A DNA stretch of 64,000 nt, taken from Microbacterium sp. Clip185 (lineage in GTDB: Bacteria; Actinomycetota; Actinomycetes; Actinomycetales; Microbacteriaceae). Below are positions 18,012 to 26,279 of this stretch, in pieces (positions within the stretch are counted from its first letter, which is position 1; every line of letters begins with the position of its first letter). The translations under genes were made by a program, and so were the position numbers. The notes below the pieces were generated by a model. That model saw only the letters and a program-made list of their open reading frames with translations, had not been told where the DNA came from and ran no database searches. The DNA is taken from positions 124,001-188,000 of the forward strand of contig NZ_CP117996.1 of assembly GCF_028743715.1 (NCBI RefSeq), written 5' to 3'.

Positions 18012-19004
18012 GTGGCCAGCCAGGACTGGTTCGACAAGGACTTCTACGCGGTGCTCGGCGTCGCGAAAGACGTCTCCGACGCCGACCTGAAGAAGACGTA
18101 CCGCAAACTCGCCCGGCAGTACCACCCGGATTCGAACCCGGGGGATGCGGCGGCCGAGGCGCGCTTCAAGGAGATCAGCGAGGCGTACTCGGTGCTCAGC
18201 GACAAGGAGCAGCGCGAGGAGTACGACCAGATGCGCGCCATGGGCTCGGGCGCTCGCTTCACGGCGGGCGGCGCGGGCGCGGGCGGCTTCGAAGACGTGT
18301 TTTCGCGATTCGGCCAGGGTCGCGGCGGCAGCCAGTTCGATTCGGGCGGCTTCGAGGACTTCTTCACGATGTTCGACCGCGGTGGCGGGGGAACATTCGG
18401 GTCGGGCCGTTTCGGTCAGACGTCGGGTGGCTTCCGTGGATTCGGCGGTCCGACCAAGGGTGCCGATGTCACCGCGCGGACGACGCTCGACTTCGCGACG
18501 GCCGTGGGCGGCGAGACGATCACGCTCCAGGGCGAGGACGGCAAACCGTTCAAGGTGAAGATCCCCGCCGGCGTCGCCGACGGGCAGAAGATCCGACTGC
18601 GCGGCCGCGGGCGTCCCTCGCCCGATGGCGGCGAGGCGGGGGACATCGTCGTGCAGGTGTCGGTGCGCCCGCATCCGGTCTTCACGCGCGACGGGCTCAA
18701 CCTGCGCCTGACCGTGCCGATCACCTTCACCGAGGCCGTGCTCGGAGCGACGATCGAGGTTCCCACCCTGGGTGGCGACCCTGTGCGCCTGCGGGTGGCT
18801 CCGGGCACGCCGTCCGGTCGTGTCCTGCGGGTCAAGGGGCGCGGCGTCCACACCCAGAAGGGCACGGGCGATCTGCTCGCCGAGGTGCAGGTGGCGGTTC
18901 CCGCCCACCTCGACGACGCGGCCAAGGAGGCGCTCGAGCGCTTCCAGGAGCTCGAGCCCAAGGAGAACCCGCGCGCCGACCTGATGGCCAAGGCGCGCAA
19001 CTGA
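18012..19004 (+). CDS. dnaJ: DnaJ-family co-chaperone without zinc finger (CbpA/DnaJ1 type)
   Basis: 330 residues, GTG start preceded by AGGAGG. The J domain has HPD at 38-40. A long Gly/Phe-rich linker (about 75-150) leads straight to the C-terminal substrate-binding domains (PFKVKIPAGVADGQKIRLRG; RGVHTQKGTGDLLAEV). No CxxCxGxG repeats are present, so it is the CbpA-like form usual in the actinobacterial dnaK-grpE-dnaJ-hspR operon. It delivers clients to DnaK and stimulates its ATPase. Confidence 0.95.
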   Translation: MASQDWFDKDFYAVLGVAKDVSDADLKKTYRKLARQYHPDSNPGDAAAEARFKEISEAYSVLSDKEQREEYDQMRAMGSGARFTAGGAGAGGFEDVFSRFGQGRGGSQFDSGGFEDFFTMFDRGGGGTFGSGRFGQTSGGFRGFGGPTKGADVTARTTLDFATAVGGETITLQGEDGKPFKVKIPAGVADGQKIRLRGRGRPSPDGGEAGDIVVQVSVRPHPVFTRDGLNLRLTVPITFTEAVLGATIEVPTLGGDPVRLRVAPGTPSGRVLRVKGRGVHTQKGTGDLLAEVQVAVPAHLDDAAKEALERFQELEPKENPRADLMAKARN

Positions 19005-19016
19005 GCAATGACCCGT

Positions 19017-19047
19017 GGGTGCCGCATCCGAATCCGGATGCGCACCC
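19017..19047 (+). terminator. Hairpin between dnaJ and hspR
   Basis: GGGTG(C)CGCATCCG pairs with CGGATGCGCACCC, with one bulged C and a 4-base loop. It may reduce read-through into hspR or process the mRNA. Confidence 0.5.
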
Positions 19048-19085
19048 GCGGGTGACGAGATGATCGGGGCAAGGAGGTGAGCGGG

Positions 19086-19529
19086 ATGGACGAGAACGAG
19101 ATCGACGACGAGGCGCCGGTGTTCGCGATCGCGACGGCCGCGGAACTCGCCGGCATGCACCCGCAGACATTGCGTCAGTACGACCGGCTGGGGCTGGTCG
19201 TGCCCGGACGCACCAAGGGCGGCTCGCGCCGGTACTCGGTGCGCCATATCGAACAGCTGCGCGAGGTGTCGCGTCTGTCGGCGGACGGCATGAGCCTGCC
19301 CGCCATCGCCCGCATCATCGAGCTCGAGAACCGCGTGCGTGAGCTTCACGGGCGCGTGCGCGACCTCGAGAACGCGATGCGTGCAGAGCTGGACCGCCGG
19401 CCCGGCGCGCGCGTGTTCGCCGCCGGCCCTTCGGGTTCCGTCGTCCCGCTGCGCTCGGGCACGCGCGTGCGTCGCGCCACCGAGATCGTGGTCTGGAGAC
19501 CCCGGCGCGAGCTGCCTCCCGCGGACTGA
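19086..19529 (+). CDS. hspR: Heat-shock repressor HspR (MerR family)
   Basis: 147 residues. ATG 19086 is chosen because AAGGAGG at 19071-19077 gives normal spacing, whereas GTG 19077 overlaps it. The MerR-type helix-turn-helix (FAIATAAELAGMHPQTLRQYDRLGL) is followed by GRTKGGSRRYS and a short coiled coil. HspR binds HAIR repeats with DnaK as co-repressor. Matching sites occur before dnaK and before clpB in this window. Confidence 0.95.
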   Translation: MDENEIDDEAPVFAIATAAELAGMHPQTLRQYDRLGLVVPGRTKGGSRRYSVRHIEQLREVSRLSADGMSLPAIARIIELENRVRELHGRVRDLENAMRAELDRRPGARVFAAGPSGSVVPLRSGTRVRRATEIVVWRPRRELPPAD

Positions 19530-19605
19530 ATCCGCCGCGCGGCGATTTGACCCGCGGACGAGCGCGATGCAACGCTGATTGTTAACCGACGACAGTGAGG
19601 TGCTC

Positions 19606-20265
19606 GTGTCCGATCTCCGCCCCCTCGCGATGGGTGACCAGATAGCCCATCGTCTTCGCGTCGAGATCATCAAGGGGATCATCCCCGCCGACACGCACCT
19701 CGCCGAGGACGCCCTCGCGACGCGGTTCGATGTCAGCCGCGGCCCGGTGCGCGATGCCTTGCGGCACCTGGAGGCGGAGGGTCTGGTCGAGGACCGCCGC
19801 AAGCGCATCTATACGCGCGCGGTCGGCATGACCGACATCGAAGAGCTCTACATGCTGCGCGAGGTGCTCGAGTCCCTCGCCATCCGGCTCGCCATCGCTA
19901 ACGCCAGCTCGAAGGACTGGGACAGAGTCCAGGCGATCGTCGACGACATGGCCGCCGCCGCCGAGAGTAATGACGGTGAACGCTTCGCGGATGCCGACAT
20001 GCAGTTCCACACGAGCTTCTACGTCAACGCGCGCAATCGCCGACTGATGGAGGCGTGGCGCCCGTATCAGCGCATCTTCGCCATCCTCTTCGAGCTCAGC
20101 GACACGAGCGACATCGCCTCGGCAACCGCCGATCATCAGGGCTTTCTCGATGTGATCCGTACCGGCGACGCCGACGCTGCCGTCAAGCGGCTGCACCTGC
20201 ATCTCACCCTCGCAAAGGGCCACGTGCGCGACGCCCTGCGCAGTCTTCCCGACGCCGCGCACTGA
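19606..20265 (+). CDS. GntR-family (FadR/VanR-like FCD) regulator of the sugar operon
   Basis: 219 residues from GTG 19606, preceded by GTGAGG; in-frame earlier GTG or TTG starts are possible. A winged helix (GDQIAHRLRVEIIKGIIPADT; TRFDVSRGPVRDALRHLEAEG) is followed by an all-helical FCD ligand domain (ELYMLREVLESLAIRLA) with metal-site His residues (MQFHTSFY; ADHQGFLD; HLTLAKGH). It stands just upstream of a catabolic operon whose promoter carries a CTGTTAACAG palindrome; a TTGTTAAC half-site also lies before its own start, suggesting autoregulation. A sugar acid or its aldehyde is the usual kind of inducer. Confidence 0.88.
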   Translation: MSDLRPLAMGDQIAHRLRVEIIKGIIPADTHLAEDALATRFDVSRGPVRDALRHLEAEGLVEDRRKRIYTRAVGMTDIEELYMLREVLESLAIRLAIANASSKDWDRVQAIVDDMAAAAESNDGERFADADMQFHTSFYVNARNRRLMEAWRPYQRIFAILFELSDTSDIASATADHQGFLDVIRTGDADAAVKRLHLHLTLAKGHVRDALRSLPDAAH

Positions 20266-20298
20266 GGCCTTCTCGGTCGATGCCCGCCCCGCGGGCAT

Positions 20299-20327
20299 TT
20301 GACACGGCCCTCTTGCTGTCCTATGTT
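20299..20327 (+). promoter_or_regulatory. Promoter of the sugar catabolic operon
   Basis: -35 TTGACA (20299-20304), exactly 17 bases, -10 TATGTT (20322-20327). This is a near-consensus promoter in the gap between the GntR gene and the first enzyme gene. Confidence 0.75.
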
Positions 20328-20329
20328 GA

Positions 20330-20339
20330 CTGTTAACAG
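20330..20339. promoter_or_regulatory. GntR operator palindrome
   Basis: CTGTTAACAG is a perfect 10-base palindrome at the predicted transcription start. The core TGTTAAC recurs at 19580-19586 before the gntR gene, which supports it as the operator. Confidence 0.7.
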
Positions 20340-20413
20340 AAAACAGATCGTTCAACGGTGACCGGTCGCTCCGTCTGGAGCCGCCCTCGCCCGTTTCGAG
20401 GAGGGGCTCTCAG

Positions 20414-21406
20414 ATGGCAGGACATGACTCGATCGCACCGGTGGGTGCAGGTCGCACCGTCATCGTCGGACCGGTTCGCTATCCGGCCCTGTGTGCCTCC
20501 GGTCGCGCGCTGCTTCTCGAGCACGGCTTCACTCTCGTCGAGAACGAGTCCACCGTGCCGTGGACGGCCGAGGAGCTGCACGCACGCATCGCGGATGCGG
20601 ATGCGGCCGTCGCCGGTGTCGAGGTATACGACGCCGCGGCTCTCGAGCGTGCCGACCGGCTGCAGATCATCTCGCGCCTCGGTGTGGGACTCGACAACAT
20701 CGACCTCGACGCCGCCCGCGCCCGAGACATCCGCGTCGTGAACGTCCCCGGCGGAAACGCCGCAGCGGTCGCCGAACTGGCGATCGGCTTCATGCTGGCT
20801 CTGCTGCGCCGCATCCCCGAGCTCGACGCGGCGACGAAGAACGGTCGCTGGGACCGCTACGTCGGCCGCGAACTGGCGGGCAAGAGCATCGGCCTCGTCG
20901 GCTTCGGCGCCATCGCGCAGACGGTCGCCCGCCGCCTCGCCGGCTTCGACGTCGACCTCGTGGCCTTCGACCCGTTCGCCGACCGGCAGGCGGCCGAGCG
21001 TCTCGGCGTTCGCCTCGTCGACCGCGTCGCGGATGTCGTGCGCGACGTCGACATCGTCTCGGTGCACGCGCCGCACACTCCCGACACGCACCACACCGTC
21101 GACGACGAGCTCATCGCCGCCATGCGTCCCGGCACCCTCCTGATCAACACGAGCAGGGGCGGGCTGGTCGATGAGGCCGCTCTCGTGCGCGGGCTCGCCT
21201 CCGGCCGCATCGGCGGGGTAGGACTGGACGTGTTCGAGGTCGAACCCGTCGCCGCCGACAACCCTCTCTTCTCGTACCCCAACGTCGTCGTGGCCCCCCA
21301 CGCCGCCGCCGACAGCGCCGAAGCGTACGAGCGCATCGGCCTCGCCACCGCGCAGGCCATCGTCGACGTCTTCGCGGGCCGTGTGCCCGCCGCCCTCGCC
21401 TTCTGA
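20414..21406 (+). CDS. D-isomer-specific 2-hydroxyacid dehydrogenase
   Basis: 330 residues. The NAD-binding motif is IGLVGFGAIAQ. Catalytic Arg, Glu and His appear in NTSRGGLVDEAAL, LDVFEVEP and VVAPHAAADS. Substrate-binding VGLDNIDLDAARARDI and VPGGNAAAVAELA are typical of the phosphoglycerate dehydrogenase-like branch, but there is no ACT domain, so it is a catabolic enzyme. It is the first gene of the operon and likely reduces or oxidises a 2-keto/2-hydroxy acid made from the imported sugar. Confidence 0.9.
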   Translation: MAGHDSIAPVGAGRTVIVGPVRYPALCASGRALLLEHGFTLVENESTVPWTAEELHARIADADAAVAGVEVYDAAALERADRLQIISRLGVGLDNIDLDAARARDIRVVNVPGGNAAAVAELAIGFMLALLRRIPELDAATKNGRWDRYVGRELAGKSIGLVGFGAIAQTVARRLAGFDVDLVAFDPFADRQAAERLGVRLVDRVADVVRDVDIVSVHAPHTPDTHHTVDDELIAAMRPGTLLINTSRGGLVDEAALVRGLASGRIGGVGLDVFEVEPVAADNPLFSYPNVVVAPHAAADSAEAYERIGLATAQAIVDVFAGRVPAALAF

Positions 21407-21447
21407 CCCGCACCCCACGCACCACCCACCTCCTGAAAGGAACAACG

Positions 21448-22755
21448 ATGTTCACGACACGCAAACCCCGTCGGCTGGTCATCGGTATCGCCGCCGGGGC
21501 CGTCGCGGCCCTCGGCCTCACCGCCTGCGCCAGCGGCACAGGCGACGCAGGCGATTCCGCCGACGTCTCCGAGATCACCGTCGTCGCCGCCAACAGCCCC
21601 TGGGTCGAAGGTCTGAAGACCCTCGGCACCCAGTACGAGCAGGAGACCGGCGTCAAGGTCAACATCGAGGCGTACGGCAACGAGCAGCTCAACGACAACT
21701 ACAAGGTCAAGCTCAACGCCCAGTCCGCCGACTTCGACGTCATGGCCTTCCAGGTGCAGGACGTCATGCGCGAGTTCTCGCGCAACGGCTGGCTCACCGA
21801 CATGACCGAGCAGGTCGAGAGCGACGCCGACTGGAACTGGGAGGACTTCCAGTCCGCGGCCCGCGACGCGGTGGAGCTCGACGGGGTCGTCTACGGCGTT
21901 CCCGTCATGACCGAGCGTCAGATCGTGTACTACCGCACCGACCTGCTCGAGGCCGCCGGCATCCCCGTGCCCAAGACCCTCGACGAGCTGAAGTCCGCGG
22001 CCGCTGCCCTCAACGACCCGGACAACGGGATGTACGGAATCGCCATGCGCGGCTCTCGCGTGCCGCTGGTCACGCAGCTGTCGTCGTTCCTCTACAGCTT
22101 CGGCGGCGACTTCCAGGATGAGGACGGCGACGCGAGCGTCGACACCCCGGAGGCGAAGAAGGCCTACGAGTTCTACGGCGACCTGCTGCGCCAGTCGGGC
22201 CCTCCCGGAGCCACAAACATGGGCTGGGTCGAGGCATCCGCGCTGTTCGCACAGGGCAAGGCGGCGTTCTACATCGACGCCGACAGCCAGGCGTACACCT
22301 TCCTCGACGCCGACAACAGCGCCGTCGTCGACACCGTCGGCTTCGCGCAGTTCCCGGAGGGGCCGGCCGGCTCCAAGTTCTACAACATCGTTCCGCAGAC
22401 CGTCGGCATCAACGCCTTCTCCAAGAAGAAGGAGGCCGCGTGGGAGTTCATCAAGTGGGTGACCAACGAGGAGAACACCAAGTGGCTGCTGGCCAACGAG
22501 ACGGTGCCCGGCGCGCGTGAATCCGCCTGGAACGACGCCGAGGCCACCGCATCCTTCCCCGCGGGTCTCGTCGAGATCATCCAGAACGTGGGCGACCACG
22601 GCGTCGGCCACGACCGGCCCCAGCTCGAGCAGGTCGCCGCGGCCCGCGAGATCGTCGGCGGTCCCGCCATCACCGCGATCGAGGGAGGCGACGTCGCAGA
22701 CGCCGCCAAGACCGCCAACACGCAGTTCCAGGAACTGCTCGACTCCGAGAAGTGA
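21448..22755 (+). CDS. Sugar ABC transporter solute-binding lipoprotein (family 1)
   Basis: 435 residues, ribosome-binding GAAAGGA. A signal peptide ends in the lipobox LTAC (Cys near residue 27), giving a membrane-anchored lipoprotein. The remaining protein is MalE-like (WVEGLKTLGTQYEQETGVKV; YRTDLLEAAGIPVPKTLDEL; INAFSKKKEAAWEFIKWVTN). It captures a carbohydrate outside the cell for the two permeases that follow. A stem-loop after the stop may raise its expression over them. Confidence 0.93.
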   Translation: MFTTRKPRRLVIGIAAGAVAALGLTACASGTGDAGDSADVSEITVVAANSPWVEGLKTLGTQYEQETGVKVNIEAYGNEQLNDNYKVKLNAQSADFDVMAFQVQDVMREFSRNGWLTDMTEQVESDADWNWEDFQSAARDAVELDGVVYGVPVMTERQIVYYRTDLLEAAGIPVPKTLDELKSAAAALNDPDNGMYGIAMRGSRVPLVTQLSSFLYSFGGDFQDEDGDASVDTPEAKKAYEFYGDLLRQSGPPGATNMGWVEASALFAQGKAAFYIDADSQAYTFLDADNSAVVDTVGFAQFPEGPAGSKFYNIVPQTVGINAFSKKKEAAWEFIKWVTNEENTKWLLANETVPGARESAWNDAEATASFPAGLVEIIQNVGDHGVGHDRPQLEQVAAAREIVGGPAITAIEGGDVADAAKTANTQFQELLDSEK

Positions 22756-22761
22756 TCTCCC

Positions 22762-22791
22762 GACCCCGGGCGGCGCTCGCCGCCCGGGGTC
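22762..22791 (+). terminator. Intra-operon hairpin after the solute-binding protein gene
   Basis: GACCCCGGGCGG and CCGCCCGGGGTC form a perfect 12-bp stem with a 6-base loop between the binding-protein and permease genes. It is a likely attenuator or 3' mRNA stabiliser giving more binding protein than permease. Confidence 0.75.
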
Positions 22792-22811
22792 ACCCGGACC
22801 AAGGAGGCTCC

Positions 22812-23738
22812 GTGTCCTCGCTCACCGCGCGCAGGTCGACGTTCGGCAACCGCGCACTCAACTGGATCGACGCTCGTCTGAAGTGGATCCTGATCGTCCC
22901 GTCGGTGCTGTTCATCGCGCTGCTGATCGCGTTCCCGATCGGTTACACGGTCTTCCTCTCCCTCACCGACTCGGCGGGCGCCGTCACCCGGCCCTTCTCC
23001 TTCGTCGGCCTCGACAACTACGTCACCTGGCTGAGCGACACCGACCGGTTCTGGCCGGCCGTCGGCCGCACCGCTTACTTCACGATCCTGGCGCTCGGCA
23101 TCGAGCTCATCCTCGGCCTGGCGATCGCGCTCCTGCTGCGTAAGACCTTCCGCGGTCAGGGCCTGGTGCGCGTGTTCATCCTGCTGCCGCTGGTTGCCAC
23201 GCCCGTCGCCGTCGGCATGATGTGGCTGCTGATCTTCGAGCCGTCCATCGGCTTCGCCAACAGCGTGATGCAGTTCCTCGGCCTTCCGCGTCAGGGCTGG
23301 CTGAGCGATCCCTCGACCGCGCTGAACACCCTCGTCTTCATCGACGTGTGGCAGTGGACGCCGATGGTCATCCTCATCCTCCTCGCCGGTCTGTCGACCC
23401 TCCCGGAGGAACCCGACGAGGCGGCGCGCGTGGACGGCGCCAACGCGTGGCAGCGGTTCCGTCACATCACCCTGCCGCTGCTCGCCCCCGTGATCGGTGC
23501 GGCCGCCATCCTCCGCTCCATCGATGCGATGAAGACCTTCGACATCATCTACGCCACCAAGGGCATCGGAGGCGGATCGAGCCACGAGGCCGAGACGCTC
23601 AACATCCTCGCGTACGGCCAGGCGTTCCAGTTCTCGCAGTACGGCAAGGCGTCGGCGCTGCTGATCCTCTTCTTCCTGCTGATCGTGGTCGTGCTGCTGG
23701 CCCTCGCGATCCTTCGCAAGAAAGGAACCCGGGTATGA
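22812..23738 (+). CDS. Sugar ABC transporter permease (MalF/UgpA type)
   Basis: 308 residues from GTG 22812, preceded by AAGGAGG; an in-frame GTG at 22752 overlaps the upstream stop but lacks a site. Six hydrophobic segments are present. The ATPase-contacting EAA loop reads EAARVDGANAWQRFRHITLP. It pairs with the next permease. No ATP-binding subunit is encoded in the operon, so a shared MsiK-like ATPase is presumably used. Confidence 0.92.
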   Translation: MSSLTARRSTFGNRALNWIDARLKWILIVPSVLFIALLIAFPIGYTVFLSLTDSAGAVTRPFSFVGLDNYVTWLSDTDRFWPAVGRTAYFTILALGIELILGLAIALLLRKTFRGQGLVRVFILLPLVATPVAVGMMWLLIFEPSIGFANSVMQFLGLPRQGWLSDPSTALNTLVFIDVWQWTPMVILILLAGLSTLPEEPDEAARVDGANAWQRFRHITLPLLAPVIGAAAILRSIDAMKTFDIIYATKGIGGGSSHEAETLNILAYGQAFQFSQYGKASALLILFFLLIVVVLLALAILRKKGTRV

Positions 23739-24628
23739 GTGAGACCCGCGCCCTCGTCCAGCCCGTCGGTCGTCGCGGCCGCCGCGCTGCCGCCTCGAAG
23801 CGTCGCCCCCGCCGCCCGATCGACATCGTCGGCCAGACCGCACGCGTCGTCGGAATCGTCCTCGTCGTGATGGCCTTCCTCGTGCCGCTCGTGTGGATGC
23901 TGCTCGCGAGCTTCAAGCGCAACCTCGACGTCGTGAACCCGGACAAGATGTTCGCGTTCGAGCCGACGCTCAAGAACTACGAGACCGTCTTCACGGTGCA
24001 GAACTTCCTGCCGGTGATCGGCAACAGCCTGCTGGTCGGCGTCGGGGCCACCCTGCTCGCGCTCGTGATCGGGGTACCGGCGGCGTACGGCATCGCCCGG
24101 TACAAGGTGCGCAGCACGACCGGCTTCCTGCTGATGGCGCGCGTGATCCCCGGTGTCAGTCTGCTGATCCCGTGGTACTTCCTCTTCTCGCAGGTGCAGC
24201 TCGTCGGCAGCTACACGGTGCTGATCCTCACGCACCTGTTCGTGACGATGCCGCTCGTGGTGGCGATCATGTCGAGCTTCTTCGACGGCATCCCGACGGA
24301 GCTGGAGGAGGCCGCGCAGATCGACGGGTCGAGCAAGATCGGCGCGTTCGTAAGGGTCGTGCTGCCCCTGTCTCTGCCCGGCATCGCGACGGCGTCGATC
24401 CTGTCGTTCATCTTCAGCTGGAACAACTTCCTGTTCGCCTTGGTGCTCTCCAGCCAGTCCACGCGCACCCTGCCGGTCGCGATCGTGAACTTCACGAGCT
24501 ACGCGTCCGTCGACTGGGGCGGGCTCATGGCCGCCGCGGTTGTCATCACGGTGCCGGTCATGATCGTGGCGCTGTTCGCGCAGCGCTACGTCGTCAGCGG
24601 ACTCACCGCCGGCGCGACCAAGGGCTGA
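23735..24628 (+). CDS. Sugar ABC transporter permease (MalG/UgpE type)
   Basis: 297 residues, ATG overlapping the stop of the first permease. An Arg-rich N-terminus precedes six membrane segments. The EAA loop is EEAAQIDGSSKIGAFVRVVLP. It is the second half of the importer channel. Confidence 0.92.
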   Translation: MSETRALVQPVGRRGRRAAASKRRPRRPIDIVGQTARVVGIVLVVMAFLVPLVWMLLASFKRNLDVVNPDKMFAFEPTLKNYETVFTVQNFLPVIGNSLLVGVGATLLALVIGVPAAYGIARYKVRSTTGFLLMARVIPGVSLLIPWYFLFSQVQLVGSYTVLILTHLFVTMPLVVAIMSSFFDGIPTELEEAAQIDGSSKIGAFVRVVLPLSLPGIATASILSFIFSWNNFLFALVLSSQSTRTLPVAIVNFTSYASVDWGGLMAAAVVITVPVMIVALFAQRYVVSGLTAGATKG

Positions 24629-24629
24629 C

Positions 24630-25367
24630 ATGGGCGAGGCATCACGCACCGCCTGGGTCGTCGGCGGCGGAACCGGCATCGGTCGCGCCGCGGCCCAGGC
24701 TCTCGCCGGCGACGGGTTCCACGTCGTCGTGTCGGGCCGTCGGGCGGCGGAGCTGGACGCGACGCTCGATGCGATCCACCACAGCGGCGGTGCCGCATCC
24801 GCCCTCGTGCTCGATGTCACCGACGACGACGCCGTCCAGGATGCGGCCGCGCGCCTGGCCGAGGCACACGGCCACATCGACGCCCTGGTCTACTGCGCGG
24901 GCACGAACGTCGCCGGTCGGTTCTGGGACCGGGTGTCGGCGACCGACATCGCGCACGTCATGGACGTCAATCTGCAGGGCGCCGTGCGCGCCGTCCACGC
25001 GGTTCTGCCGGGGATGCGGGCGGCGGGCGCGGGGCTCGTCGTGCTGGTCTCCTCGTGGGCCGCTTGGCGGCACTCGCCCGGCGCCGGCGCCGCGTACGCC
25101 ATGAGCAAGACCGCGCTCGGGGTGATGGCCGAGACGCTCAACGCGCAGGAGAGGCTGCACGGCATCCGCGCCACTCATCTGTGCCCCGGCGAGGTGGCCA
25201 CCGACATCCTCGACACCCGGCCGAACCCGCCCTCCGCCGAGGCCCGGGCGCTCATGCTCGCGCCCGACGACGTGGGCGAGACCGTCGCCTGGATCGCCCG
25301 TCAGCCCGCGCGCGTCTGCGTGAACGAGCTGGTCCTGACCCCCACCGCCAACACCTCCTACGCGTGA
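24630..25367 (+). CDS. Short-chain dehydrogenase/reductase
   Basis: 245 residues, one base after the permease stop. Cofactor motif GGGTGIG, YCAG in place of NNAG, active-site Ser in VLVSSWAAW, and YAMSK with the catalytic Tyr and Lys. The C-terminal PGEVATDIL is standard. It likely oxidises or reduces a hydroxyl of the imported sugar or of an intermediate. Confidence 0.9.
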   Translation: MGEASRTAWVVGGGTGIGRAAAQALAGDGFHVVVSGRRAAELDATLDAIHHSGGAASALVLDVTDDDAVQDAAARLAEAHGHIDALVYCAGTNVAGRFWDRVSATDIAHVMDVNLQGAVRAVHAVLPGMRAAGAGLVVLVSSWAAWRHSPGAGAAYAMSKTALGVMAETLNAQERLHGIRATHLCPGEVATDILDTRPNPPSAEARALMLAPDDVGETVAWIARQPARVCVNELVLTPTANTSYA

Positions 25368-25402
25368 GCGGCTCGCTCCGCATCCTCTCGAAAGGCATCG
25401 AC

Positions 25403-26272
25403 ATGACCCGTCGCGACATCGTGACCGCCATCCCCACCAGCTTCCACGCCGACGGCTCGCTGGATCTCGACGGCAGCCGCTCGATCTTCCGGTACGTCGG
25501 CGAGTCCGGCAACGAGGGCGCGTTCGTGCTCGGAACCACGGGTGAGTTCCCCGCGGTCGACGACGACGAGTTCGCACAGCTCATCCGCGCCGCTGTCGAG
25601 GAGCTCGCGGGTCGCATGCGTGTCATCGCTCACGTCGGCCAGCCGAGCGCCTACGAGGCCGTTCGGCGCGTGAGGATCGCGAAGGATGCGGGCGTCACCG
25701 AGTTCGCCGCCCTCACGCCCTACTACCTGCCCGCTGCCGAGTCGGCGGTGTACGACTACTTCGTTCAGGTCGCCGAGGCGGTCGGCGACGGCGCCCTCTA
25801 CGTCTACATCTATCCGCGACGCAGCGGCATCACCGTGAGCCCCGAGCTGCTGGCGCGCCTCGCCGAGCTTCCTGCCGTGGTGGGGGCCAAGGTCAGCGAG
25901 CTCAGCCTCGAGGAGCTCGCCGCGTACCGCGCGGCCGTGCCGAGCGACTTCATCCTCTACACCGGTGCCGACAAGGACCTCGTGGCCGCAGGCGAAGTGG
26001 GCGCGCAGGGCGTCGTCTCCGGCGTCTCCTCGGTGCTTCCGAAGCCGTTCCGTGCGCTCGCCGCCGCGGCGGACACGGGCGATGCCCAGACGATCGCCGA
26101 CGCCCAGGCGGCGGTCGACGACATCGTCTCGGTGATCGGCGGGGACATGGCCCGGATGAAGGCCGCGTACCGGTCGATGGGCATCGCCGACGGCACCTGC
26201 CGCATGGCTCTCGTGCAGCCCGACGAGGCGGCGCTCGCCGAGATCGAACGCGTCATCGCGACCTACCGCTGA
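25403..26272 (+). CDS. DHDPS/NAL-family aldolase or dehydratase
   Basis: 289 residues from ATG 25403 (AAAGG upstream). GTTGE (44-48), Tyr137 in the strand YVYIYPRRSG and the Schiff-base Lys163 in GAKVS define the dihydrodipicolinate synthase superfamily. Being inside a sugar operon, it is probably a 2-keto-3-deoxy-sugar-acid aldolase or a dehydratase rather than DapA. Arg follows YP where classical members have a small residue, so substrate preference may be unusual. Confidence 0.88.
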   Translation: MTRRDIVTAIPTSFHADGSLDLDGSRSIFRYVGESGNEGAFVLGTTGEFPAVDDDEFAQLIRAAVEELAGRMRVIAHVGQPSAYEAVRRVRIAKDAGVTEFAALTPYYLPAAESAVYDYFVQVAEAVGDGALYVYIYPRRSGITVSPELLARLAELPAVVGAKVSELSLEELAAYRAAVPSDFILYTGADKDLVAAGEVGAQGVVSGVSSVLPKPFRALAAAADTGDAQTIADAQAAVDDIVSVIGGDMARMKAAYRSMGIADGTCRMALVQPDEAALAEIERVIATYR

Positions 26273-26279
26273 GTCTGCC

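Noticed and set aside
25403..26272. Assignment of the DHDPS-family gene as dapA
   Set aside because: It sits in a sugar catabolic operon, and the residues around the active-site Tyr differ from DapA.
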